DNA of 6,171 nucleotides, taken from NCBI GenBank assembly GCA_017420845.1, contig JAFQOC010000478.1, forward strand, positions 1-6,171, given 5' to 3'. A model generated the notes under the pieces. That model did no database searches and had not been told where the DNA came from. It was given only the letters and a program-made list of their open reading frames with translations. Source of the DNA: Clostridia bacterium. Its GTDB lineage: Bacteria; Bacillota; Clostridia; Oscillospirales; CAG-272. The position numbers and the translations under genes were made by a program. This document shows, in pieces, positions 1 to 5,209 of the stretch; positions within the stretch are counted from its first letter, which is position 1, and the number at the start of each line of letters is the position of its first letter.

Positions 1-1902
1 CAGAGAGGGAGCCTCCACCGCCAGATTGGCCAGCTCCTTGTCGGTATACTCGGCTTCCACACCCAGATAGGGTAGAACGTCCCGCATGACGCCCGCCAGA
101 TAAGGCGCGGCGACCACGCTGCCGTAGAGCACGCCCTTGGTGGGCTCATCCACCAGGACCAGCACGGCGATCCGGGGATCATCCGCCGGAGCAAAGCCCA
201 CGCAGGAGCAGATGTAGTATTCCTTACCGGTATCGTTCTTCTTGTCGATCTTTTCCGAGGTACCCGTCTTGGCGGCCACGCGATAGCCGGCCACGTAGGC
301 GTTCTTGGCACCCGCTCCGCCCGATACACCCTGCTCCAGAACGGTCGCCAGCTTTTCAGAGGTAGATTTGGAAATGACCTGCCGTTTCACGGTGGTGGAA
401 TAGGTCTCCACCACGTTGCCCTCGCTGTCCACGACCTCCTTCACCATGCGGGGAGTCAGAAGATAGCCGCCGTTGGCCACGGTGGCCACGGCCATGATTT
501 GCTGAATGGGGCTGACCTTGAAGTTCTGTCCAAAGGAAGCCGTCGCCAGATCCATCTCGGCGGTCAGGTTGTCGGGATCCGTGAAATAGCCCTCGCGATG
601 GAAGATGCTGACGCCCTCACCGGGCAGGTCAATGCCCGTCTTTTCGAGATAGCCGAAGGAACGGAAATAATTGTAGAATCTCTCTCGTCCGATACTGGCG
701 CCCATCATCATGAGCACAGGGTTGCAGGAGTTCTGCAGACCCGTGGCAAAGTCCTGTCGGCCGTGACCCGTCGTCTTATGGCAACGGATCTTGCGCCCCA
801 GCACGATGTGGTATCCGGGACAGTTGTAGTAATAATTGGGATCCACCAGATTCTCTTCATAGGCCATGGAGGCGGTCACCACCTTGAAGGTGGAGCCCGG
901 CATATAGATCTCAGTAACGGCCTTGTTGGACCAGGTGGTAAGCTGGAGCTCCTGCTTGAGCTTGGCGTACTCCTCGCTGTCCGCCGCCAGCCCCGCCTCG
1001 TTCAGGATCTCTTGATCGAACTCGTTGAGGGCGCGGGGATCATTGAGGTCAAAGTCGGGATAGGTGGCCATGGCCAACAGCTCACCGGTGTTGACGTCCA
1101 CCACCATGCCCGTAGCCCGATTCTGGCCTCCCGACTCAATGTAGGTGGTACGGAGCTGCTCCTCCAGAGCCGCCTGGATATTGACGTCCAGGGTGGTGAT
1201 GATGGAGTAGCCGTCCTGAGCCTCAATGTAGCTCTGGTACTCGTAGGGCATCTCGTTGCCGTGGGAATCACGGGCGGTAATGTAGCGGCCGTTGGTTCCC
1301 GACAGGATGCTGTCGTATTTCAGCTCCAGACCGTACTGACCCGAGCCGTCACTTCCCGTGAAGCCCAGGGCATGGCAAGCCATGGTGCCGTTGGGATAGT
1401 AGCGCTTGGTACCCGCCTGTAAAAAGACCATGTTCTCCAGATCGTTGTCCGCGATCACCTTCCGCACCTGCTCGGCTACGTCCTCGTCCACGTTTCTGGC
1501 CAGGGTGCGGTCCAGATACTTGGTGTAGGTGGTCTGCTTGAGAATAAAATCGTACTCCACCTCCAGAATATCCGCAAGCTCGGTGGCAATGAGAACGTCG
1601 TACTTGAGGCCCTGCTCCTCCGAGGCCTGTGCCACGGTGCGAGGGGCAATGAATACACGGTAGGTGGTAACGCTCGTGGCCAGCAGAACGCCGTTGCGGT
1701 CGTAGATCTTACCTCGATCCGCTACCACCTCGGACTCGGTGGTGATCTGGTTGAGCACCTTGTCCCGGTACATGGAATAGTCCAGAGTCTGGTATTTCAG
1801 AATGCGAAGAAGCAGGATCACAAAGATGACAGCAATGGCGATCCCGATGATGGAAGCGCGCTTGACCGTGCCCGTATCGGGAGGATTGTTTGGAGTCTGC
1901 AC
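1..1902 (-). CDS. pbpB: Class B penicillin-binding protein (PBP2B/SpoVD/FtsI type), 3' end outside window
   Basis: This is a septal or spore-cortex peptidoglycan transpeptidase, which cross-links stem peptides outside the membrane. I translated it from a GTG at 1902-1900, preceded by AAAGGAGG with 8 nt spacing. It reads open for 634 codons to the window edge. In order: a single membrane anchor at about residues 17-36; the RGKIYDRNGVLLA motif at 63-75 that opens the PBP dimerisation domain; and a transpeptidase domain from about 280 to 605. The catalytic motifs are all present: STFK (S337 nucleophile, K340), SCN (S392-N394) and KTGT (K545-T548). The last visible residues (EYTDKELANLAVEAPSL) resemble the linker and first strand of a PASTA domain, as in SpoVD, PBP2B and PBP2x, so the protein probably continues 40-120 residues. 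It follows the ftsL-like gene as in the dcw order of Firmicutes, but 220 bp of structured sequence separates them. Vegetative PBP2B and sporulation SpoVD cannot be told apart here; the family call is secure. Confidence 0.95.
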   Translation of the reverse strand, partial: MQTPNNPPDTGTVKRASIIGIAIAVIFVILLLRILKYQTLDYSMYRDKVLNQITTESEVVADRGKIYDRNGVLLATSVTTYRVFIAPRTVAQASEEQGLKYDVLIATELADILEVEYDFILKQTTYTKYLDRTLARNVDEDVAEQVRKVIADNDLENMVFLQAGTKRYYPNGTMACHALGFTGSDGSGQYGLELKYDSILSGTNGRYITARDSHGNEMPYEYQSYIEAQDGYSIITTLDVNIQAALEEQLRTTYIESGGQNRATGMVVDVNTGELLAMATYPDFDLNDPRALNEFDQEILNEAGLAADSEEYAKLKQELQLTTWSNKAVTEIYMPGSTFKVVTASMAYEENLVDPNYYYNCPGYHIVLGRKIRCHKTTGHGRQDFATGLQNSCNPVLMMMGASIGRERFYNYFRSFGYLEKTGIDLPGEGVSIFHREGYFTDPDNLTAEMDLATASFGQNFKVSPIQQIMAVATVANGGYLLTPRMVKEVVDSEGNVVETYSTTVKRQVISKSTSEKLATVLEQGVSGGAGAKNAYVAGYRVAAKTGTSEKIDKKNDTGKEYYICSCVGFAPADDPRIAVLVLVDEPTKGVLYGSVVAAPYLAGVMRDVLPYLGVEAEYTDKELANLAVEAPSL

Positions 1903-1910
1903 CGAGGGGA

Positions 1911-1918
1911 CCTCCTTT
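1911..1918 (-). promoter_or_regulatory. Shine-Dalgarno site of the pbpB-like gene
   Basis: AAAGGAGG lies 8 nt before a GTG codon (1902-1900). There is no ATG with a comparable site near the start of the frame, so this site decides the GTG start. The membrane anchor begins about 16 residues later, which fits a class B PBP. Confidence 0.85.
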
Positions 1919-1938
1919 CGACAAATTGAAAAAAGCTA

Positions 1939-1967
1939 TTGACAGATATGATTTTTGATGTTATAAT
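1939..1967 (+). promoter_or_regulatory. Perfect consensus sigma-A promoter, antisense to the dcw operon
   Basis: TTGACA at 1939-1944 and TATAAT at 1962-1967 are separated by exactly 17 bp; both hexamers match the consensus. The surroundings are AT-rich, including a T-run in the spacer. Initiation is expected near 1973-1976. It points rightwards, opposite to every gene in the window. It begins only about 37 bp upstream of the start codon of the pbpB-like gene and fires away from it. No plus-strand protein gene follows. The likely product is therefore a small RNA (1974 onward) and/or antisense RNA to the ftsL-like gene. That it is a promoter is inference from sequence; the match itself is seen directly. 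Confidence 0.75.
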
Positions 1968-1973
1968 GAAGAA

Positions 1974-2122
1974 TAAGCTATACCCCTACAGGGAAAAATG
2001 CAGGTGGCGAGTATGCACACGCCACCTGATACGTCTTTATACTGCGGACATAAGCCGCCGGGTCAGGAGCGTCCCTTTAAGGGTATGTCACCCCGACGTG
2101 CGTTATGCCTGTTAAGCGGCGG
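1974..2122 (+). ncRNA. Candidate structured small RNA of unknown family
   Basis: Downstream of the perfect plus-strand promoter lie about 150 nt that belong to no minus-strand gene and can form several helices. One is a perfect 9-bp hairpin, 2001-2009 with 2020-2028, with a 10-nt loop. Others are a 6-bp helix (2030-2035 with 2095-2100, one G-U), GACATA 2047-2052 with TATGTC 2084-2089, and an alternative CCGCC 2055-2059 with GGCGG 2118-2122. I looked for hallmarks of 6S RNA, SRP RNA, tmRNA, RNase P, 5S rRNA, T-box and common riboswitches and recognised none. I see no convincing plus-strand terminator, so the 3' end is arbitrary (set at the end of the ftsL-like gene). The structure could instead be used on the minus strand as an intercistronic leader before the pbpB-like gene. 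Confidence 0.35.
1994..2028 (-). terminator. Intrinsic terminator or attenuator between the ftsL-like gene and pbpB
   Basis: Read on the minus strand, CAGGTGGCG and CGCCACCTG form a perfect 9-bp GC-rich stem around a 10-nt loop. Two bases and five consecutive T (1998-1994) follow. It lies about 95 nt after the stop of the ftsL-like gene and about 92 nt before the GTG of the pbpB-like gene. It could therefore end the mraZ-rsmH-ftsL message or limit read-through into pbpB. The long loop and the short T-tract make its efficiency uncertain. The same inverted repeat would also form near the 5' end of a plus-strand transcript from the promoter at 1939-1967. Confidence 0.5.
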
Positions 2123-3139
2123 TCAGTCACCAAGGCCGAAGGCAGAAAGCAACCAGGCCAGCCCCGATTTTTCCCCGTCCCGATCCTCATCAAAGACCTC
2201 CAGACGGTCCTCGACCTCCTCGGTCAGATATTCGCCGTTCAAATACTTTTCGTGAACCATACCCAGCTCTCCCGAGGCCTTGTCCTCGATGGCCAGCATA
2301 TCGTTCTTGAGATCCAGCTGATCCTCCAGCTCGCCGTGTACCTCCTTGAGCTCAGCCAGGTTTTCCTTAAGCCCGCTGACGTCTCTCGTGGCCTGGCTTA
2401 CCGACACCGTACTGCTGATGACCATGGTCATGGACAAAAGCACCGTGACAAGTGCCGCCACCAGTCCGGCGGGAATGGGACGGGAGCGCTTGAGGCCGTC
2501 AGCACGGCTCTCACGTCTCATCTCGGTCTCGCGGGGGAAGGTCTCGCCTGCCCACTCGTTCAGTCGCTCAAACCACTTGCGACCGCGGAGCCCTTGCAGG
2601 AATGCGGGGAGCTTGTCAGCGTCGGTAAGCCACCCGGCTTTTTTTGGCTGTTCAGGCCTCATTTCACGGGTAGTATCGACCGATACGGCTTTGACCGCCG
2701 CGATGCGTTCTTCATCGGTAGCGGTACGGTATTGGGGGAATTTATAGCCTCGCTGATCGTGATAGTAACGGGTGAAATCCTCGGCGGTCATGTAACGCTG
2801 ACCGTCGCTGACACCACTTCGGTACGCGTCGAGCTGCTGGCTTCCGGCCAGCTCCTCGGTACCCACGTATGCTCCGGGCGTAATGGCTCTGGACAGAGCC
2901 TCCGTCTTTTCCTGCTTGGCGGCGTCGGTGTGCATCTGACCGGCAATACCCCGATCACGGTACCGCTCGCAGAACATATGTATGTAACGGCCTTCCGAAC
3001 GGCTGCACTCTGCCTGCTTCCGACGAAGCACGGCGGGGTCGATCTCGGATTCCGATACGACTCGGGCGCTGCTGCCGCCGGTGTTCAGAATCAAGCCCTC
3101 GCCTACGAGCCGTTCATCCTGCCTGTATTCCTGTTCCAT
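2123..3139 (-). CDS. FtsL/DivIC-like division protein with long cytoplasmic N-terminal region
   Basis: This is probably the FtsL-position protein of the cluster: a bitopic membrane protein that would sit in the divisome with a DivIC partner and the septal class B PBP. From the ATG at 3139 it has 338 residues. These comprise a hydrophilic, charged N-terminal region of about 215 residues that I do not recognise; one membrane segment at about 224-246; a heptad-like coiled coil at about 250-290 (LKENLAELKEVHGELEDQL); and an FtsL-type ASGELGM motif near 288-294. An acidic tail ends in a short hydrophobic stretch. FtsL proteins are usually only 90-130 residues with a short cytoplasmic part, so the N-terminal extension is odd. 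I chose ATG 3139 because AAGGAAAGGA lies upstream with 10 nt between AGGA and ATG. An ATG at 3241 would add 34 residues and sit 8 nt after rsmH, but its GGAGAGG is 14 nt away and the extra region is rich in hairpins and rare codons. The role comes from architecture and position, not from recognised similarity. Confidence 0.7.
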   Translation of the reverse strand: MEQEYRQDERLVGEGLILNTGGSSARVVSESEIDPAVLRRKQAECSRSEGRYIHMFCERYRDRGIAGQMHTDAAKQEKTEALSRAITPGAYVGTEELAGSQQLDAYRSGVSDGQRYMTAEDFTRYYHDQRGYKFPQYRTATDEERIAAVKAVSVDTTREMRPEQPKKAGWLTDADKLPAFLQGLRGRKWFERLNEWAGETFPRETEMRRESRADGLKRSRPIPAGLVAALVTVLLSMTMVISSTVSVSQATRDVSGLKENLAELKEVHGELEDQLDLKNDMLAIEDKASGELGMVHEKYLNGEYLTEEVEDRLEVFDEDRDGEKSGLAWLLSAFGLGD

Positions 3140-3149
3140 GGACCGTCGT

Positions 3150-3159
3150 TCCTTTCCTT
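3150..3159 (-). promoter_or_regulatory. Ribosome binding site favouring the inner start of the ftsL-like gene
   Basis: AAGGAAAGGA on the minus strand ends 10 nt before ATG 3139-3137. It is better placed than the GGAGAGG that lies 14 nt before the alternative ATG at 3241, so it supports the shorter protein. The spacing is slightly long, so the choice is moderate rather than firm. Confidence 0.5.
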
Positions 3160-3181
3160 CATATTTGGGGTGCTTCCCCCT

Positions 3182-3235
3182 CCGCGCGTCTGCCGCGCGG
3201 GCACAATGTATGGTCACGGCAGCCTCTGCCGCGCG
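3182..3235. repeat. GC-rich hairpin with overlapping 11-bp direct repeat
   Basis: CCGCGCG at 3182-3188 and CGCGCGG at 3194-3200 form a perfect 7-bp stem around a 5-nt loop. The 11-mer TCTGCCGCGCG occurs at 3189-3199 and again at 3225-3235, exactly 36 bp apart. The block lies between the rsmH stop and the preferred start of the ftsL-like gene, with no T-tract after the hairpin. It may shape translation of the downstream gene or, if the longer start is used, encode an Ala/Arg-rich N-terminus. There is no evidence of mobility. Confidence 0.5.
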
Positions 3236-3249
3236 ATTCATAATTCAGT

Positions 3250-4242
3250 TTACAGCCTCTCCGCCACCCGAAGCTTGGCGCTGCGGGATCGGGGGTTGCT
3301 TTCCAGCTCCTCGCTGTCGGGGAGAATGGGTTTTCTGGAGATCACCTTGACCTGAGGCTTCTTGCCGCACACGCAAACGGGAAGTCCGCGGGGGCAAGTG
3401 CATCCGCTTGCCATGTCCGCGAAGGTCTGCTTGACGATACGGTCCTCCAGAGAATGGAAGGTGATGACCGCCATGCGGCCACCGGGATTGAGTCTGGCCA
3501 TGGCCGCCTCCAGGGCAGGACGAATCACGTCCAGCTCGGAATTGACCTCAATGCGAATGGCCTGAAAGGAACGCTTGGCGGGATGATGTCCGCCGTCACG
3601 AGCCGCCGCGGGAATGGCGGCCTTGATGAGAGCCGTCAGCTCACCGGTTGTCTCAATGGGCTTGTCCCCCCGCGCCTGCACGATTTTGGCGGCGATCCGA
3701 GGGGCGAATCGCTCCTCTCCATAGTCAAAAAGAATGCGGCGCAGATCAAGCTCACTGTAGGTGTTGACCACGTCGTAGGCGGTCTTTTCGGCCCGCGCGT
3801 CCATGCGCATATCCAGGGGCGCGTCGGCCATATAGGAAAATCCCCGCTCGGGGGTGTCTAACTGATAGGAGGAAACGCCCAGGTCCAGGAGAATGCCGTC
3901 GATCCTTTCGATCCCCAGCATGTCCAGCACGTCGGCCACGTTTCGGAAGTTGTTGCGTACCACCCGAGCCTGCTCTCCAAAGGGAGCCAGCCTGGCGGAA
4001 GCCGCCTTGATGGCCGCCTCGTCCTGATCAATGGCGATCAGTTGACCGGTGGTTAACCGTGCGGCGATCTCATAGGAATGGCCGCCGGCACCGGCCGTTC
4101 CGTCCACGTAAATACCGTCGGGCTTAATGTCCAGGGCATCCATGCAAGGCTCCAGCATGACCGAGCGGTGGGCAAATATCTGTCCGCCGATATCCACGGG
4201 GGTTCCGTTCACCGACAGATCGAGAATGTCCTTGTCCGTCAT
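3250..4242 (-). CDS. rsmH: 16S rRNA (cytosine-1402-N4)-methyltransferase RsmH (MraW)
   Basis: RsmH uses S-adenosylmethionine to methylate N4 of C1402 in 16S rRNA at the ribosomal P site. The 330-residue product has normal length for the family and all its signatures. These are the SAM-binding VDGTAGAGGHS at 46-56, DGILLDLGVSSYQLD at 115-129, the GFSYMADAPLDMRMD block at 134-148, HPAKRSFQAIRIEVNSEL at 220-237, ITFHSLEDRIVK at 260-271 and the C-terminal NPRSRSAKLRVAER at 316-329. The stretch 281-293 carries four cysteines (CTC and CVC pairs), as often seen in Firmicute RsmH, possibly a metal site. Its ATG shares a 4-bp ATGA overlap with the mraZ stop, so the two genes are translationally coupled in one message. 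A weak AAGAGG lies inside the end of mraZ. The N-terminus has roughly 20 residues before the usual family start, which is plausible given the overlap. Confidence 0.97.
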   Translation of the reverse strand: MTDKDILDLSVNGTPVDIGGQIFAHRSVMLEPCMDALDIKPDGIYVDGTAGAGGHSYEIAARLTTGQLIAIDQDEAAIKAASARLAPFGEQARVVRNNFRNVADVLDMLGIERIDGILLDLGVSSYQLDTPERGFSYMADAPLDMRMDARAEKTAYDVVNTYSELDLRRILFDYGEERFAPRIAAKIVQARGDKPIETTGELTALIKAAIPAAARDGGHHPAKRSFQAIRIEVNSELDVIRPALEAAMARLNPGGRMAVITFHSLEDRIVKQTFADMASGCTCPRGLPVCVCGKKPQVKVISRKPILPDSEELESNPRSRSAKLRVAERL

Positions 4243-4682
4243 ACAGACTGCCTCTTGGCTTCTTTCTTCAGCTGACGAAGCTTAGCGCCAATGGCGGCGG
4301 CGTCCTCGTCCTCCAGCTGAGCCGCGTAATTCTCCGCGGACCAGATCTCTGCGTAACGGCCGCAACCAACGATGACGGCGTCCTTGACGATGTTGGCGCG
4401 CTTGATGAGGGTGTCGTTCAGCGTCACACGGCCCTGGCCGTCCACGTCGCCACGCACCGACTCGCGGTAAATATACCGCAGGATGGGCGCAGCCTCGTCG
4501 GCGTCCAATGCCTCAATGGGCGCGATGTAGGCTTGCCATTCCTCCGCGGAGTAAACCTTCAGGCAGGGCTCGTACAAATCGCGGACGATTATGAAGGAAG
4601 TCCCCAAAACTTCCCGATGCTTGGCAGGAATAAAGAGTCGCTTCTTGGGATCAATGGCGTGTCTGTATTCACCGTTCAGCAT
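4239..4682 (-). CDS. mraZ: Transcriptional regulator MraZ
   Basis: MraZ is the DNA-binding regulator that heads dcw clusters. It forms a ring-shaped oligomer of tandem SpoVT/AbrB-like folds and binds repeated TGGG-type boxes near its own promoter. The 147-residue product has both half-domains with their DXXXR signatures: D11-PKK-R15 followed by LFIPAKHR, and D81-GQG-R85 followed by VTLND. The C-terminus is a charged helix. The start ATG 4682-4680 was chosen because AAAGGAGG lies 7 nt upstream and MLNGEYRHAIDPKKR matches the family N-terminus. A longer TTG-initiated frame from 4736 would add 18 non-homologous residues and bypass this site. MraZ overlaps rsmH by 4 bp. A promoter and TGGNN repeats upstream suggest autoregulation. 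Confidence 0.96.
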   Translation of the reverse strand: MLNGEYRHAIDPKKRLFIPAKHREVLGTSFIIVRDLYEPCLKVYSAEEWQAYIAPIEALDADEAAPILRYIYRESVRGDVDGQGRVTLNDTLIKRANIVKDAVIVGCGRYAEIWSAENYAAQLEDEDAAAIGAKLRQLKKEAKRQSV

Positions 4683-4689
4683 TCCGAGT

Positions 4690-4697
4690 CCTCCTTT
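4690..4697 (-). promoter_or_regulatory. Shine-Dalgarno site deciding the mraZ start
   Basis: AAAGGAGG on the minus strand is 7 nt before ATG 4682-4680. It excludes the upstream in-frame TTG at 4736 as the start. Just upstream a small hairpin can form in the leader: GCAAGC 4721-4726 with GCTTGC 4710-4715, loop of 5 nt. Confidence 0.85.
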
Positions 4698-4770
4698 CCG
4701 CGGATTGAGGCAAGCCCATCGCTTGCAGCTTTCCAATCGCTGTTTTTTACGTCAGTTTTGAGGAGTTTTG

Positions 4771-4805
4771 CACCAAAATTCCACATTTCGCCCCACTCCG
4801 CTCCA
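4771..4805 (-). promoter_or_regulatory. Cluster of MraZ-box-like TGGNN repeats in the mraZ leader
   Basis: On the minus strand the pentamers are TGGAG (4805-4801), TGGGG (4795-4791), TGTGG overlapping TGGAA (4785-4779) and TGGTG (4775-4771). The first two and the last fall on a strict 10-bp phase, with TGTGG filling the missing position. In E. coli MraZ recognises TGGGN repeats with 5-nt spacers, which is the same 10-bp period. Here the array starts a few bases after the predicted transcription start, a place suited to autorepression. Binding is inferred from the pattern; the repeats are seen directly. Confidence 0.6.
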
Positions 4806-4815
4806 CTATGCCCCC

Positions 4816-4844
4816 ATTATACTATATTAATAAGGAAATTGCAA
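4816..4844 (-). promoter_or_regulatory. Sigma-A promoter of the mraZ operon
   Basis: On the minus strand TTGCAA (4844-4839) and TATAAT (4821-4816) are 17 bp apart, with an AT-rich spacer. Initiation is expected near 4809, giving a leader of about 127 nt before mraZ. It is the only strong promoter I find between the spoVAF-like terminator and mraZ, so it most likely drives mraZ, rsmH and the ftsL-like gene. Confidence 0.75.
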
Positions 4845-4871
4845 GGGACAGCTGTATCTTTTTTCTCTTTG

Positions 4872-4903
4872 TTCACAGATTATTTACCTGCAATTCACAG
4901 ATT
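4872..4903. repeat. 10-bp direct repeat pair, 22 bp apart, upstream of the mraZ promoter
   Basis: TTCACAGATT occurs at 4872-4881 and 4894-4903. The 22-bp spacing is close to two helical turns, so both copies face the same side of DNA. Relative to the predicted mraZ start the copies sit roughly at -63 to -72 and -85 to -94, where an activator could bind. The factor is unknown. Confidence 0.5.
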
Positions 4904-4923
4904 TCAGTTCTAAATTTTGGCCC

Positions 4924-4946
4924 GCGCTCCACCGAGAGCGCTTTTT
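4924..4946 (+). terminator. Possible plus-strand intrinsic terminator
   Basis: GCGCTC (4924-4929) and GAGCGC (4936-4941) form a perfect 6-bp stem with a 6-nt loop, directly followed by TTTTT (4942-4946) on the plus strand. No plus-strand gene precedes it. If real, it might stop antisense transcription coming from the mraZ side. The stem is short, so chance cannot be excluded. Confidence 0.35.
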
Positions 4947-5143
4947 GGGGTTGGTGTGGCGCAAAGTGGGGGAAGCGATTCCGTGCCCCCTTTCGTTTGC
5001 TTTTTGACTCAAATTTTTCCCTTTGTTTTCCTCTCCAAACTTTTCGGCGGAAGTCACAAAAGACTCCGCCTCTTTTCATTCAATACGACGAAAGAATCCG
5101 GAGCCCACCCATATCAGTCCCCAAAATATTCGTCGGATTATCC

Positions 5144-5176
5144 AAAAAACCTCCCCACGGCACCGCCGTGGGGAGG
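5144..5176 (-). terminator. Intrinsic terminator of the spoVAF-like gene
   Basis: On the minus strand a perfect 12-bp GC-rich stem (5176-5165 with 5161-5150) closes a 3-nt loop and is followed by six T (5149-5144). It starts 33 bp after the stop codon of the spoVAF-like gene. This separates the sporulation unit from the mraZ operon. There is no T-tract on the other side, so it acts in one direction. Confidence 0.93.
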
Positions 5177-5209
5177 CCTGAAGCAACAATCGGTGACCTC
5201 GCAAAAGAA

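Larger units (their letters stand above)
4845..5143. other. Gene-free region upstream of the mraZ promoter
   Basis: About 300 bp between the spoVAF-like terminator and the mraZ promoter holds no convincing gene. Short open frames on both strands lack ribosome binding sites, and their translations are rich in Lys/Arg or Ser/Phe. What I see is a pair of 10-bp direct repeats (4872-4881, 4894-4903), a plus-strand hairpin followed by five T (4924-4946), and plus-strand TGGNN repeats spaced 10-11 bp (4946-4971). There is also a weak inverted pair CGACGAA 5086-5092 / TTCGTCG 5129-5135. The AT-rich portion suggests regulatory DNA of the dcw cluster. Confidence 0.6.

Noticed and set aside
499..1422. 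Plus-strand open frame (307 codons) opposite pbpB
   Set aside because: The minus strand here encodes the transpeptidase domain with intact SxxK and SxN motifs. The plus frame is the His/Gly/Val-rich shadow of that coding sequence.
1974..2122. 5S rRNA, 6S RNA, SRP RNA, tRNA, T-box or riboswitch identity for the structured gap
   Set aside because: A GGTGGCGA start and a GTTAAGC further on recall 5S rRNA, but spacing and intervening sequence do not fit. No tRNA T-loop, SRP GGAAGGAAGC core, T-box TGGNACCGCG or known aptamer core is visible.
1998..2255. Plus-strand frame of 85 codons just after the perfect promoter, with AGGG near its ATG
   Set aside because: The promoter makes it tempting, but its first codons form the 9-bp hairpin, its second half is Ser/Arg-rich antisense of the ftsL-like gene, and it has no domain signal. 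A non-coding RNA is the simpler reading.
2105..3355. Long plus-strand open frame (416 codons) opposite the ftsL-like gene
   Set aside because: It is a mirror frame of a GC-rich coding gene. It has no ribosome binding site and no recognisable motif, and it overlaps both the ftsL-like gene and the end of rsmH.
4239..4736. Longer mraZ starting at a TTG at 4736
   Set aside because: The 18 extra residues do not belong to the MraZ family, and the strong AAAGGAGG at 4690-4697 serves the ATG at 4682.
4873..5079. Minus-strand 68-codon frame between the spoVAF-like gene and mraZ
   Set aside because: It has no Shine-Dalgarno before its ATG, a strongly Lys/Arg-rich composition in AT-rich DNA, and no recognisable pattern. 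It is probably chance.
5086..5135. CGACGAA / TTCGTCG inverted pair as a regulatory hairpin
   Set aside because: The 7-bp arms are 36 bp apart with no supporting structure or T-tract, which is compatible with chance.
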